64,000 bases of DNA, from assembly GCF_015354345.1 (NCBI RefSeq), contig NZ_JADKYS010000003.1, positions 278,856 to 342,855 on the forward strand. The letters run 5' to 3'. This stretch comes from Methylophilus sp. 14. GTDB lineage: Bacteria > Pseudomonadota > Gammaproteobacteria > Burkholderiales > Methylophilaceae. Under the pieces are notes generated by a model that was given only the letters and a program-made list of their open reading frames with translations, made no database searches and was not told the DNA's origin. Of the stretch, positions 26,462 to 36,260 are shown in pieces. A program made the position numbers and the translations under genes. Position 1 is the first letter of the stretch; each line of letters begins with the position of its first letter.

Positions 26462-26496
26462 GTCAGAAATATGACAAAGATGCCGATATTTCTGAC
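26462..26496 (-). terminator. Hairpin downstream of manB
   Basis: An 11-bp perfect inverted repeat, GTCAGAAATAT / ATATTTCTGAC, with a 13-base loop, 12 bases after the manB stop. It lacks a GC-rich stem and T-run, so it may be a weak terminator or an mRNA-stabilising hairpin. A protein-binding site is also possible. Confidence 0.4.
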
Positions 26497-26508
26497 CTGT
26501 GAAGTGAT

Positions 26509-27939
26509 TTACAGAGATGCAAGTTGCTGTAATGCCTGTTTGACCAAGGCTTGCGCGGCGATGACGGAATCGCTTTCGGCATAACAGCGTAACTCAGGTG
26601 CATTGCCAGACGGACGTAAATGAACGATGTTGCCAGACTGACAGGTCACTCTGAGGCCATCTGTGGTGTCAACGCCGGAAACCGTTTCATCCAGATTTAG
26701 CGCTTGCAACATTTGTTGTGCTGAACTGGACCAGTTTTCAAGCAAGGCCTTACTTTTTTCTGTTGCAAAGTTTTGCAGTCGATCGCTGGCCGTATAACGT
26801 TGCGGCAATGCAGCCACCAACGCAGAAAGCGGTTGGTTTTGGCGTTTTGATTGTGCCAGCAGGCAGACCACAGGCAATACCGCATCGCGGGTTGGCAGGG
26901 GTGCTAATGTTGGATAAGCAGGAACGGTTGATCCTAACAGAAAGCCACCGTTCGCTTCAAAACCGGCGACGCTGCTGGCGCCGGTTTTTTGCAAGGTTTC
27001 CATGCCTGCAATCACATAAGGCGAACCTATGCGTGTGCGGGAGACTTGCTTAAATGCACCACTGGCCTCGATGGCCGTGTTACAACTGACAGGCACCGCC
27101 AAATGGGTGATATTGAGTGCCCTTGCTGTCAGCAGTCCAACAATATCGCCGCGTAACCACTGCCCTTTCTCATCACTCATCAAAGGCCGGTCACCATCGC
27201 CATCGGTAGAGATAATCGCATCTATGTCGTATTCACTGGCCCAGTCCAACCCTTTCTGCATATCTTCAGCAGAAACCGCCTCGGTATCAATGGGGACAAA
27301 GGTATCCGAGCGCGCCAGGCAAATAACTTCGGCGCCCAATTCGCGCAGCAGTTGCGGCATCAAATCGCGACCAACGCTGGAGTGTTGGTACACTGCCAGC
27401 TTTTGGCCTGCGAGTGCGCCCTCGCCCAGCAAGTCTTTATAGCGCTGCATATACGCATTTCTGGCCACAGGGTTTTCTGCAGGCAACGCGGACGATACTC
27501 CAGCAAACGGCTGTAACTCAGAGGCCAGCATGGCACTTTCGTCTGCCTTGCTGATTTCACCGTCGGGACGGTAGAACTTGAGGCCATTGCGGTCAAACGG
27601 GATATGGCTGCCAGTGACCATGATGCCTGGTATCTGGCTGCTTTGTGCAAACAAAGCCAATGCAGGGGTAGGAATCGCCCCGCAAAAAATCACTTCCAGG
27701 CCGAGTTGTTCGAGCATGTTGGCACAAGCCGTAGCAATTTGGGGGCTGCTAGGACGCAAGTCAATGGCAATTGCCACCTGCTTAAAGTTAAAAGACTGCT
27801 TGAGTGTCTGGATAAACGCTTGCGTGTAAGCGGCACACACTTCGTCTGTCATGGCAGTCACCAAACCCCTGGCACCACTGGTGCCAAAGGCCACACCGCT
27901 TTGCTGCATCACTGCTTGTAACACATGAGTACCTTGCAT
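26509..27939 (-). CDS. manB: Phosphomannomutase/phosphoglucomutase family protein
   Basis: 476 residues from the ATG at 27939; an ATG at 27954 overlapping the manC stop is an alternative. The phosphohexomutase features are VAFGTSGARGL at the N-terminus, the phosphoserine loop MVTGSHIPFDRNG (Ser before His), the metal loop STDGDGDRPLM and a C-terminal RPSGNAPELRCY. It interconverts mannose-6-P and mannose-1-P, feeding the adjacent ManC for GDP-mannose. It follows manC by one base in the same direction, so the two are coupled. Confidence 0.88.
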   Translation of the reverse strand: MQGTHVLQAVMQQSGVAFGTSGARGLVTAMTDEVCAAYTQAFIQTLKQSFNFKQVAIAIDLRPSSPQIATACANMLEQLGLEVIFCGAIPTPALALFAQSSQIPGIMVTGSHIPFDRNGLKFYRPDGEISKADESAMLASELQPFAGVSSALPAENPVARNAYMQRYKDLLGEGALAGQKLAVYQHSSVGRDLMPQLLRELGAEVICLARSDTFVPIDTEAVSAEDMQKGLDWASEYDIDAIISTDGDGDRPLMSDEKGQWLRGDIVGLLTARALNITHLAVPVSCNTAIEASGAFKQVSRTRIGSPYVIAGMETLQKTGASSVAGFEANGGFLLGSTVPAYPTLAPLPTRDAVLPVVCLLAQSKRQNQPLSALVAALPQRYTASDRLQNFATEKSKALLENWSSSAQQMLQALNLDETVSGVDTTDGLRVTCQSGNIVHLRPSGNAPELRCYAESDSVIAAQALVKQALQQLASL

Positions 27940-27940
27940 C

Positions 27941-29353
27941 TTAGTTGCGGCCATAGGTGTCTTCATAACGGACAATATCATCCTCGCCCAAATAGCTGCC
28001 GGATTGCACTTCAATCAAATGCAATGGTAATTTGCCTGGGTTTTCCAAGCGGTGCGTGGAGCCAATCGGGATGTAAGTCGATTCATTTTCGGTGAACAGC
28101 TTGGTCTGGCCATCGACGGTAATCATGGCCGAGCCACTCACGACCACCCAGTGCTCGGCGCGATGATGGTGCATTTGCAGCGACAGTTTCTCGCCAGGTT
28201 TGACCATAATCCGCTTCACCTGGAAGCGCTCGCCAACATCAATGCCTTCGTACCAGCCCCATGGGCGATAAACGCGTGGATGCATTTGATGCTCAGTACG
28301 GCCACTGGCCTTAAGGTGGTCGACAATATTTTTCACATCCTGCGCACAGTCCCTATGCGCAACCAGCACGGCATCTCCGGTTTCTACAATCAGCAAGTCC
28401 TCCACGCCAACAGCTGCGACAAATCTGTGTTCAGCGCGTATTAGCGTATTCGTCACATTTTTAAGAAACACATCGCCACGTATTGCGTTACCAGACGCAT
28501 CATTGGGCTGTACGTCTTTTAAGGCAGTCCAAGAGCCGACATCATTCCAACCCATACTTGCCGGGACAACCGCCGCCAACTTGGTTTTTTCCATGACTGC
28601 GTAGTCAATCGAATCTGAAGGTGACTCAGCAAATGAAGCTTCGTGCAAGCGCACAAAATCAAGATCCTTGTAGCTTTGCTCAACCGCTTGAGTCACAGCG
28701 CTCACCATGGCAGGAGCGTATTGTTGTAACTCAGCCAGGAATACAGTTGGTTTAAACAAAAACATACCGCTGTTCCAGTTGAAGTTGCCAGCGTCCAGAT
28801 ATTGCTGTGCGGTGGCAGCATCTGGTTTCTCTACAAAGCGCGCCACCTCAAAACAGCCATCCGCAGTAGTCAGGGCATTGCCGGACTGAATGTAGCCATA
28901 CCCCGTTTCAGGCTGCGTCGGCTCAATACCAAACGTCACCAGTTTGCCCTGCTCGGCAGCAACGCTGGCACGGCGCACGGCGGCTTCAAAGGCCGCCACA
29001 TCTGTAATGACATGGTCGGCAGGCAATACCAGCATCAAGACATCTTTATCTTTTAAAGCAATGGCTGCCGCAGCGATGGCTGGTGCCGTGTTGCGTGCCA
29101 CGGGCTCCAGTACAATCGCTTCAGGATTTAAATTAACCTGACGCAGTTGCTCCGCGACTAAAAAGCGGTGGTCGTTACCACAAACAACAATCGGTGGCTC
29201 AATTTCAGCCCAACTGGATAAACGCAATAATGTCTCTTGTAGCATGGTGTTTTCGCTGACCAATGGCAAGAGCTGCTTAGGCAACACTGCGCGGGACAAT
29301 GGCCACAATCGCGTCCCGGAACCACCAGAAAGAATCACTGGAACAATTTTCAT
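27941..29353 (-). CDS. manC: Mannose-1-phosphate guanylyltransferase / mannose-6-phosphate isomerase
   Basis: 470 residues from the ATG at 29353, chosen because AAGG lies upstream; the TTG at 29362 is rejected. The N-terminal nucleotidyltransferase motif VPVILSGGSGTRLWPLSR and FVEKPD are present, and the C-terminal cupin isomerase domain contains RPWGWYEGIDVGERFQVKRI and QMHHHRAEHWVVVSG. It makes GDP-mannose for the polysaccharide. Part of the manC-manB pair near galE and ugd. Confidence 0.93.
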   Translation of the reverse strand: MKIVPVILSGGSGTRLWPLSRAVLPKQLLPLVSENTMLQETLLRLSSWAEIEPPIVVCGNDHRFLVAEQLRQVNLNPEAIVLEPVARNTAPAIAAAAIALKDKDVLMLVLPADHVITDVAAFEAAVRRASVAAEQGKLVTFGIEPTQPETGYGYIQSGNALTTADGCFEVARFVEKPDAATAQQYLDAGNFNWNSGMFLFKPTVFLAELQQYAPAMVSAVTQAVEQSYKDLDFVRLHEASFAESPSDSIDYAVMEKTKLAAVVPASMGWNDVGSWTALKDVQPNDASGNAIRGDVFLKNVTNTLIRAEHRFVAAVGVEDLLIVETGDAVLVAHRDCAQDVKNIVDHLKASGRTEHQMHPRVYRPWGWYEGIDVGERFQVKRIMVKPGEKLSLQMHHHRAEHWVVVSGSAMITVDGQTKLFTENESTYIPIGSTHRLENPGKLPLHLIEVQSGSYLGEDDIVRYEDTYGRN

Positions 29354-29386
29354 CTTTATCAACCTTATAGCTGTATTTTGAATGCG

Positions 29387-30361
29387 TTAATTTGACTGTT
29401 TGCGTTCCCACTGCCAGGCATGTGAGACGATGGTATCCAATGCGGTATAGGTCGGTTGCCAAGCCAAAATGCTTCTTGCACGCTTGGCATCTGCTACCAG
29501 TCGAGCCGGATCGCCCTCGCGTCGCGGACCGTTAATCACGGTCACCTGCTTTCCTGACACTTTCTGAACAGCATCAATCACCTCCTGCACCGAGAATCCT
29601 GAGCCGTTACCCAAGTTAAAGCGGTCACTGCTACCACCTTTGGTTAAATACTCCAGCGCGGCCAGGTGGGCAGAACACAAATCGACAATGTGGATGTAGT
29701 CGCGAATGCAGGTGCCATCTGGCGTATCATAATCGCGGCCAAATACCTGAATATTGTCACGGCGGCCGGAGGCGGCTTGCAAGATTAATGGAATCAGGTG
29801 TGTTTCCGGATCATGGCGCTCACCCAGCTGCCCTTCAGGATCAGCGCCTGCTGCATTAAAATAACGTAGGCAGACTGAACGTAGGTCGAATGCCTTGTCA
29901 TAATCTGCCAGCACCTGTTCAATCATCCATTTCGAGCGGCCATAAGGGTTGAGTGGACGGTTAGGATGTGCTTCATCAATAGGCACATAATCAGGCTCGC
30001 CAAACACTGCGGCAGTCGAAGAAAAAATAAACTTCTTCACTTCAAACTCGAGCATGACATCCAGCAGGTTCAAAGTGTTGGTGACATTATTGCGGTAATA
30101 AATGTCCGGCTTGCGCACAGATTCGCCTACCTGGATATAAGAGGCAAAGTGCATCACTGCCTCAGGCTGATACTGTTCAAATACCTGATGCAAGCCCTGC
30201 GTATCTGCCAGGTCGCCTTCAACAAACGTACCGCCCAGTACCGCATCCCGATGGCCACTGGATAAATTATCCAGTGTGATGACCTCATGGCCTGCACCCA
30301 GCAACATTTTTACCATATGGGAGCCAATATAACCTGCCCCGCCAACCACTAACACACGCAT
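29387..30361 (-). CDS. galE: UDP-glucose 4-epimerase
   Basis: 324 residues. The NAD-binding motif VLVVGGAGYIGSHMVKML, the catalytic Ser-Tyr-Lys set (FSSTAAVFGEP; YGRSKWMIE) and the UDP-hexose pocket (RYFNAAGADPEGQLGE) identify GalE. It interconverts UDP-glucose and UDP-galactose. It lies 18 bases after the Ugd gene in the same direction. Confidence 0.93.
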   Translation of the reverse strand: MRVLVVGGAGYIGSHMVKMLLGAGHEVITLDNLSSGHRDAVLGGTFVEGDLADTQGLHQVFEQYQPEAVMHFASYIQVGESVRKPDIYYRNNVTNTLNLLDVMLEFEVKKFIFSSTAAVFGEPDYVPIDEAHPNRPLNPYGRSKWMIEQVLADYDKAFDLRSVCLRYFNAAGADPEGQLGERHDPETHLIPLILQAASGRRDNIQVFGRDYDTPDGTCIRDYIHIVDLCSAHLAALEYLTKGGSSDRFNLGNGSGFSVQEVIDAVQKVSGKQVTVINGPRREGDPARLVADAKRARSILAWQPTYTALDTIVSHAWQWERKQSN

Positions 30362-30379
30362 AGTTCTATCCAGAAATGA

Positions 30380-31546
30380 TTAATCGCTGCCAAACAGGTC
30401 ACGGGTATATACTTTGCCTACAACATCAGCCAATTCCTTGGCTTGCCTGTTGGCAATAATCACATCCGACATCTGCTTGAACTGGTCAAGATCTTTAATA
30501 ACCTTAGAATTAAAGAACTCAGCTTCTTCCAGCACTGGTTCGTAGACCACCACTTCAATACCGCGTGCCTTAATCCGTTTCATAATGCCCTGAATGGAAG
30601 ATGCCCTGAAATTATCTGAACCGGCCTTCATGATTAAACGGAAGATACCAACAACTTTGGGACTTCTCTTGATTACGCTCATCGCCACAAAGTCTTTACG
30701 TGTCGTGTTTGCATCAACAATGGCGTTGATCAGGTTTTGAGGCACTTGTGAATAGTTGGCCAGCAACTGCTTGGTATCTTTAGGCAAGCAGTAACCGCCA
30801 TAACCAAAGGATGGGTTGTTGTAATGATTGCCAATGCGCGGATCCATACACACACCCTCAATAATCTGGCGCGTATTCAGGCCGTGCGTCTCAGCATAAG
30901 TGTCCAGTTCATTAAAATAAGCGACACGCATGGCCAGGAAGGTATTGGCAAACAGCTTGATCGCTTCAGCTTCTGAGCTATTGGTTAATAAAATAGCTGC
31001 ATCTGGCTTCAGGCAATTGCCTTTGAGCAAATTGGCAAATTTTTGCGCACGGTCAGACACCTCACCGACGACAATCCGCGATGGATACAAGTTATCGTAA
31101 AGCGCTTTGCCTTCGCGTAAAAACTCAGGCGAGAAAATCAGGTTGTTGCAATTGAGTTCAGCGCGGATTTTTTCCGTATAGCCCACGGGAATGGTGGATT
31201 TAATGACCATCACCGCATCCGGGTTAATCGCCATCACATCTTTAATCACCGCTTCTACTGACTTAGTGTTGAAGTAATTGGTCTCAGCATCGTAGTCTGT
31301 TGGAGTCGCAATCACCACAAACTCAGCATTTTTATAAGCCTCGTTTTTATCGGTGGTCGCTTTAAAGTTTAGCTGCTTATTTGCTAAAAAATCCTCAATC
31401 TCACGGTCAACAATCGGTGACTTTTTCTGATTCAGCAGTGCCACTTTTTTCGGCACAATGTCCAGCGCAACCACTTCATTTTTTTGAGCCAATAAAACGG
31501 CCAACGACAACCCTACATAACCACTACCCGCAATTGCAATTTTCAC
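30380..31546 (-). CDS. ugd: UDP-glucose 6-dehydrogenase
   Basis: 388 residues with the Rossmann start [18 protein letters not shown], the [20 protein letters not shown] motif and the catalytic-Cys region [16 protein letters not shown]. It oxidises UDP-glucose to UDP-glucuronate. The short Ugd class of about 390 residues is common in Gram-negative capsule and EPS clusters. It is upstream of galE in the same transcription direction. Confidence 0.92.
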   Translation of the reverse strand: MKIAIAGSGYVGLSLAVLLAQKNEVVALDIVPKKVALLNQKKSPIVDREIEDFLANKQLNFKATTDKNEAYKNAEFVVIATPTDYDAETNYFNTKSVEAVIKDVMAINPDAVMVIKSTIPVGYTEKIRAELNCNNLIFSPEFLREGKALYDNLYPSRIVVGEVSDRAQKFANLLKGNCLKPDAAILLTNSSEAEAIKLFANTFLAMRVAYFNELDTYAETHGLNTRQIIEGVCMDPRIGNHYNNPSFGYGGYCLPKDTKQLLANYSQVPQNLINAIVDANTTRKDFVAMSVIKRSPKVVGIFRLIMKAGSDNFRASSIQGIMKRIKARGIEVVVYEPVLEEAEFFNSKVIKDLDQFKQMSDVIIANRQAKELADVVGKVYTRDLFGSD

Positions 31547-31592
31547 AGTGGCTCCTTCAATATTTCTAAACTAAATTCTTTTTGTGACACCG

Positions 31593-32354
31593 TTATTTTT
31601 TCATCCACTCACGGATAAACAGCCGTGGGAAAATAATGGCATCTACGGCATATCTTTTGACCAGGCGTTTGGGCTCGGAACACATTCTGTGCAGCCACTC
31701 GAGGCCAGTCTTGCGCATCCACATTGGCGCTCTTGGTTTATTGCCAGCCAGAAAGTCAATGGTGGCACCTACGCAGAGTGCTACTTTAACAGGGAGTTTG
31801 TGTGCATGTTTGTCTACCCAAATCTCTTGCTTGGGTGCGCCCAGGCCAATCACCAGTAAGTCGGCTTTCGCCTCTGCAACAGATTGGCAGATACGATCAC
31901 AATAGGCGGGATCTTTTTCAAAGCCAAAATCCGGGCTCAGGATACCCACCACTTCGACCACAGGCCATTGTGATTTGATATTCGCTGCAGCCACCTCACC
32001 CACGCCTGGCATGGCACCGAGCAGGTAAATCCTCAAGGGCAGTTGCTGCTGTTGAAAGCGTTCAAAAATATTCGGGACAAGGTCACTGCCAGGAACCGTT
32101 TCAGGCAGTGCTTTTCCCAGAATTCTGGAGGCCAGCACTACTGGGCGGCCGTCTGCAACTACCATGGCAGCATGGTCATAAGCCTGTTTAAACGCGGGAT
32201 TTTTTTCAAGCAGCACAACGTGGTCGACGTTAGGGGTAACCACATATTTACAGTCGTTGTCCCCAAACTGCAGCCACTCCTGTAACACATCAATAGCGCC
32301 ATTCATCGAGAACTTGTGAATGGTGATTCCAAACATTTCTATGGTATTTGACAT
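31593..32354 (-). CDS. WecG/TagA/CpsF family glycosyltransferase (GT26)
   Basis: 253 residues from the ATG at 32354; a GTG at 32375 is less likely. Motifs ADGRPVVLASRILGKALPET, IYLLGAMPGVGEVAA, VGLGAPKQEIWVDKH and GATIDFLAGNKPRAPMWMRK define the family. These enzymes add ManNAc(A) or a related sugar to a lipid-linked acceptor. It is likely to act early in assembly of the repeat unit. It lies upstream of ugd in the same orientation. Confidence 0.88.
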   Translation of the reverse strand: MSNTIEMFGITIHKFSMNGAIDVLQEWLQFGDNDCKYVVTPNVDHVVLLEKNPAFKQAYDHAAMVVADGRPVVLASRILGKALPETVPGSDLVPNIFERFQQQQLPLRIYLLGAMPGVGEVAAANIKSQWPVVEVVGILSPDFGFEKDPAYCDRICQSVAEAKADLLVIGLGAPKQEIWVDKHAHKLPVKVALCVGATIDFLAGNKPRAPMWMRKTGLEWLHRMCSEPKRLVKRYAVDAIIFPRLFIREWMKK

Positions 32355-32602
32355 AAACAGCCTGAGACTCGACACGGTTAATTATGTTGGTGAACAATTG
32401 CGTAGGATTACGTAAAAATTTATGATTATTTTTTCAGTCGCACGTGAATAAAAAAGAACCTGTGTGATATGGTATAACCCATCAGGATTATGCGATATAA
32501 GACATTTAACCTATTCCGAAAGCAGCATCACTGCTTACACCTCATCTACAGTTTCAATAATAACGCTTATTTGTGAATTTTTTTAAGTGATTTAACAAAA
32601 AT

Positions 32603-34282
32603 ATGATTAGCAATTTAAATAACCTGCCCTCCGGTTCAACGATTGAAGCTGATGTCTGTATTGTCGGGGCAGGCGCAGCAGGCGTATCCCTTGCACTCTC
32701 CTTGTCTGGACGGGGTTTGAAAATCCTGTTGCTGGAATCAGGCTTTGAATTTGCTGATGACAAGACGCAAGACCTGTATGCCGGAGAAGTGGCAGACGAA
32801 AAGTTGCACAGTCCGCCTGACAAATATAGGCAACGCAGATTTGGTGGCTCAACGACGATTTGGGGTGGTCGCTGCATGCCGTTTGATCCGATTGACTTTG
32901 AGCAACGTGAATATGTGCCCCACAGCGGCTGGCCTATCAGTTACCAGGATCTCGCGCCTTATTACGTGACGGCAAACAAATTGCTGGAAGCTGGTCGCTA
33001 TGAATACGATGCTGACCAAGTCTTTGACCAGGAGCAACAGGCGGCAATCAAAGGATTTAAAAGCGACATCCTTAAAACCAACAATCTGGAGCGGTTCTCT
33101 TGCCCGACCAATGTCGGTGATCGCTACCAGCACAGGCTCGCATTAGCAAAAGATGTAGAAGTGCTGTTGGGCGCCAACTGTACAGCCATCCGTCTCGCAG
33201 CCGCAGGTGAGCATGTGCAACAACTGGACATTCAGAGTCTTGCAGGCGCCAAGGCCACCGTTGTCGCAAAAAGAGTGATTCTGGCCACGGGCGGGATTGA
33301 AACAACTCGCTTACTGCTCGCCTCCAATGATGTCTGTCCCAATGGGATTGGTAACCAGCATGATCTGGTCGGTCGTTACTATCAGTGCCATATCGCCGGC
33401 AATCTCGGCAAGTTAACCGTGGCAGGGGCAACCAGCAATGTGCGCCATGGTTATGAAGTCTCGCCAGAGGGGATTTATTGCCGCCGCCGTTTTGCCCTCA
33501 CGGCAGAGACCCAGCGAAAAATCGGCGCGGGTAATATGGTCGCCAGGCTGCACTTCCCTAAAATCGTCGATCCATCACACAAAATTGGCGTGTTATCTGG
33601 CTTGTTCCTGGCCAAAAACTTTATCAGTTATGAATATGGCAAGCGCCTAAAAGATGGACAATCCAGCCTGGGTATATACCTAAAGCACTTTGCCAACATC
33701 ATTCTTGATCCTGTTGATACTGTTAAGTTTTTAGTTCACTGGGTGACCAAGAGGACCTTGGCCAAACGTAAATTTCCTTCGGTTATTTTAAATAACAAAA
33801 GTAACCAGTTCACGTTTGAAATTCATGGTGAACAATATCCTAACCCAAACAGTCGAATTACATTAATTGATGAAAAAGATGTGTTTGGCATGCGCAAGGT
33901 GAAAGTCGACTGGAAATACCTGCCGGAAGACATAGAGTCTATCCGTCGCTCGCTCAAGCTGTTTGTACAAGAGATCAATCAAAGCGGTTTGGCCACATTT
34001 GAATTCAACGACGAGCAACTTGAAGAAGATTTAACCCGGTTTGGTGCCTATGGTGGCCACCATATTGGCACCACCAGAATGGGCAATACCCCGGCAACCT
34101 CTGTTGTGGATGCAAATTGCAAAATCCACAATGTAGATAATTTATATATCGCCAGTGCATCTGTGTTTCCAACCAGCAGTCAGGCTAACCCTACCCTGAC
34201 CATTGTCGCCATGAGCTTACGCCTGGCAGATCACATTGCAGACACGTTGCACGCTGGCAAAGCATCGTATTCAATCATCTAG
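32603..34282 (+). CDS. GMC family oxidoreductase
   Basis: 559 residues with an FAD-binding motif CIVGAGAAGVSLALSLSGRG and the C-terminal GMC signature GGHHIGTTRMG followed by YIASASVFPTSSQANPTLTI. It is closely similar in layout to the minus-strand gene at 43472-45115. GMC enzymes oxidise alcohol or sugar hydroxyls, and members recur in polysaccharide clusters. It heads a plus-strand trio with an epimerase-like gene and a broken acyltransferase. The substrate is unknown. Confidence 0.85.
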   Translation: MISNLNNLPSGSTIEADVCIVGAGAAGVSLALSLSGRGLKILLLESGFEFADDKTQDLYAGEVADEKLHSPPDKYRQRRFGGSTTIWGGRCMPFDPIDFEQREYVPHSGWPISYQDLAPYYVTANKLLEAGRYEYDADQVFDQEQQAAIKGFKSDILKTNNLERFSCPTNVGDRYQHRLALAKDVEVLLGANCTAIRLAAAGEHVQQLDIQSLAGAKATVVAKRVILATGGIETTRLLLASNDVCPNGIGNQHDLVGRYYQCHIAGNLGKLTVAGATSNVRHGYEVSPEGIYCRRRFALTAETQRKIGAGNMVARLHFPKIVDPSHKIGVLSGLFLAKNFISYEYGKRLKDGQSSLGIYLKHFANIILDPVDTVKFLVHWVTKRTLAKRKFPSVILNNKSNQFTFEIHGEQYPNPNSRITLIDEKDVFGMRKVKVDWKYLPEDIESIRRSLKLFVQEINQSGLATFEFNDEQLEEDLTRFGAYGGHHIGTTRMGNTPATSVVDANCKIHNVDNLYIASASVFPTSSQANPTLTIVAMSLRLADHIADTLHAGKASYSII

Positions 34283-34295
34283 TTAGGAAGTACGT

Positions 34296-35267
34296 ATGAA
34301 AGTCTTAATCCTTGGCGCCACCGGTCACGTGGGCAGTCGCCTGCACACGCATTTGCAAAATGCAAACATGACATCTATTGCTGCTTCCAGGGGCAGGATG
34401 CGTAACAATCTAGATAACCACGTTATTCTTGATAGCATGAATCTGTCCGCGTTGACCAAGCAGTTGCAAAGTGTGGATGCCGTTGTTAATTGCGTCGCCG
34501 GGGATAAAAATTCGATAGGTACTGGTGCACAAATATTGACCCAAGCCGCGCTGGCCGCAGGCAAGCCGACGATCGTGCATTTAAGCACCATGTCAGTATA
34601 TGGTGCCAGTGAAGGCGTGATTACCGAAGACTCCCCTTTTGATCCAGATTACAACTGGTATGCCGCTGCCAAATGCGAGGCTGAAAATCACATGCAAGCT
34701 TATGCGCAGGCGGGTGGCAAAGTCGTTGTTTTTCGCCCGGGCTGCATTCATGGTCCAGGCAGTGTGCAATGGGTAGAGCGGATTGCCAACTTGCTTAAAG
34801 CTTACCGCCTAGGCGACTTGGGTAGTGCTGGAGATGGCTGGAGTAACCTGGTGCATGTTGATGATGTCGTCAAAGCCATTCATTTCGGACTTGAGATGCC
34901 ATTGACAGCAGGGGAAATTCAGCACTTCAACCTGTCTGCGCCAGATAGTCCAAGATGGAACCAATATTTTATTGACCTGGCGCAGGCGATTGATGCAACG
35001 CCGGTCAAACGTATTCACCCGCTACAACTCAAGCTGGATTCCAAAGCATTCAGTCCTGCAGTCAAAATCTCTCAAAAACTGCTCAGCAAGGCAAAGCAAG
35101 GTCATTTGGCCAGCCGGTTGCCAGAGCCACTGCCCCCCTCTTTGGTTCGGCTGTTCAAGCAACATATTTTTCTGGATGCGCAAAAAATCTCGGCCAACCT
35201 TTCATTCATGACTTATGAGCAAAGTTTATTAAGTTCTGTTGAATGGTTGAAAAATGAGCAACGTTAA
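34296..35267 (+). CDS. NAD-dependent epimerase/dehydratase family protein
   Basis: 323 residues with the Rossmann motif VLILGATGHVGSRL and an SDR active site (HLSTMSVYGASEG; YNWYAAAKCEAE, Tyr-xxx-Lys). It is probably a nucleotide-sugar or sugar-lipid modifying enzyme of the polysaccharide pathway. AGGAAG precedes the ATG. Its 3' end overlaps the acyltransferase start by 14 bases. Confidence 0.82.
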   Translation: MKVLILGATGHVGSRLHTHLQNANMTSIAASRGRMRNNLDNHVILDSMNLSALTKQLQSVDAVVNCVAGDKNSIGTGAQILTQAALAAGKPTIVHLSTMSVYGASEGVITEDSPFDPDYNWYAAAKCEAENHMQAYAQAGGKVVVFRPGCIHGPGSVQWVERIANLLKAYRLGDLGSAGDGWSNLVHVDDVVKAIHFGLEMPLTAGEIQHFNLSAPDSPRWNQYFIDLAQAIDATPVKRIHPLQLKLDSKAFSPAVKISQKLLSKAKQGHLASRLPEPLPPSLVRLFKQHIFLDAQKISANLSFMTYEQSLLSSVEWLKNEQR

Positions 35268-36244
35268 TCATCTGACACGCTACGCCTACCTCGATGGCTG
35301 GCGCGGGCTCTCAATCCTGGCTGTGCTTATCGGCCACTTTCTAAACATCCATGGCTTCAATGCTGGCAGATTTGGGGGGGGAGATGTTTTTTGTATTAAG
35401 CGGGCGCCTCATGGCGGAGATTTTATTTATAAAGCATACGCCTTTGCCCAGCTTTTTTTAAAGACGAATCTCACGCGTATGGCCTACGCTGTTTGTATTC
35501 ATTATTGCTATGTGGGTTATTTTTGGCAGAACAGAAAATGGCTTGCATGTTGGCTATCAAAGTGTGTTGGAAACACTGACGTTCACCTATAACTACTACA
35601 GCATTTATGTAGCACACACGCCAGTGCTGGATCACATTTGGTCACTCTGCATTGAAGAGCACACTTATATATTGCTGGCATTGATCGCCTTTTTATCGAG
35701 AAAATATCAATTCGATCCAACAAAACCGCTCATTGCACTATGCTTGGTTTTTCTGGTGAATGGCGCGCTACTTACTTTCGGCCAGCACCTGGAGTATTAC
35801 AATGTGTATTGGCGATCAGATACCAGGAGTGCTTCAATTTTGATTGGTGTGATCAGCTTTCTGCTGTTTAACCAGTCAGATAAAAAGGTGCATCCTCTCA
35901 CCTCTATCGCCCTGCTTGCGCTGGCAGTCGCATTCAACCTGAACCCTATCGCGGACCCGATCAAATATAGCCTGCGAACCATTTGTGTCGCGACTGCCAT
36001 TTGCACGATCAAAGCGTTACCCGATTACGTGATGAGATTTTTATGCCACCCTTTGTTAACCAGAATCGGGCTGATTTCATTTTCGCTCTACCTATGGCAA
36101 CAACCTTGTTACAAAATGATTCATCAAGGACACTCCAGGGTCTTCCTGGTAGCCGCAGCCTTCATCATCGCTGCCTTTAGCTACCACTTTATAGAAGTGC
36201 CTGTCAGAAAGTTTCTAAATGAGTTGGGGGCTAGTAGAGCTTAG
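35254..36244 (+). pseudogene. Acyltransferase-3 (OafA-like) gene broken by a frameshift and a stop
   Basis: The N-terminus (DGWRGLSILAVLIGHFLNIHG) and the C-terminal two thirds (DHIWSLCIEEHTYILLALIA, ISFSLYLWQQPCYKM) are an acyltransferase-3 membrane protein. A G8 run at 35374-35381 puts the reader out of frame; with seven Gs the protein continues RFGGEMFFVLSGRLM. In that restored frame a TAA at 35459-35461 interrupts PLPSFF-stop-RRISRVWPTLF, where a Lys codon (AAA) is expected. Two separate lesions, one an indel and one a substitution, make a real pseudogene more likely than a single sequencing error. It would have added an acyl group to the exported sugar. Confidence 0.8.
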
Positions 36245-36260
36245 GTGATTGCCTTGTTAG

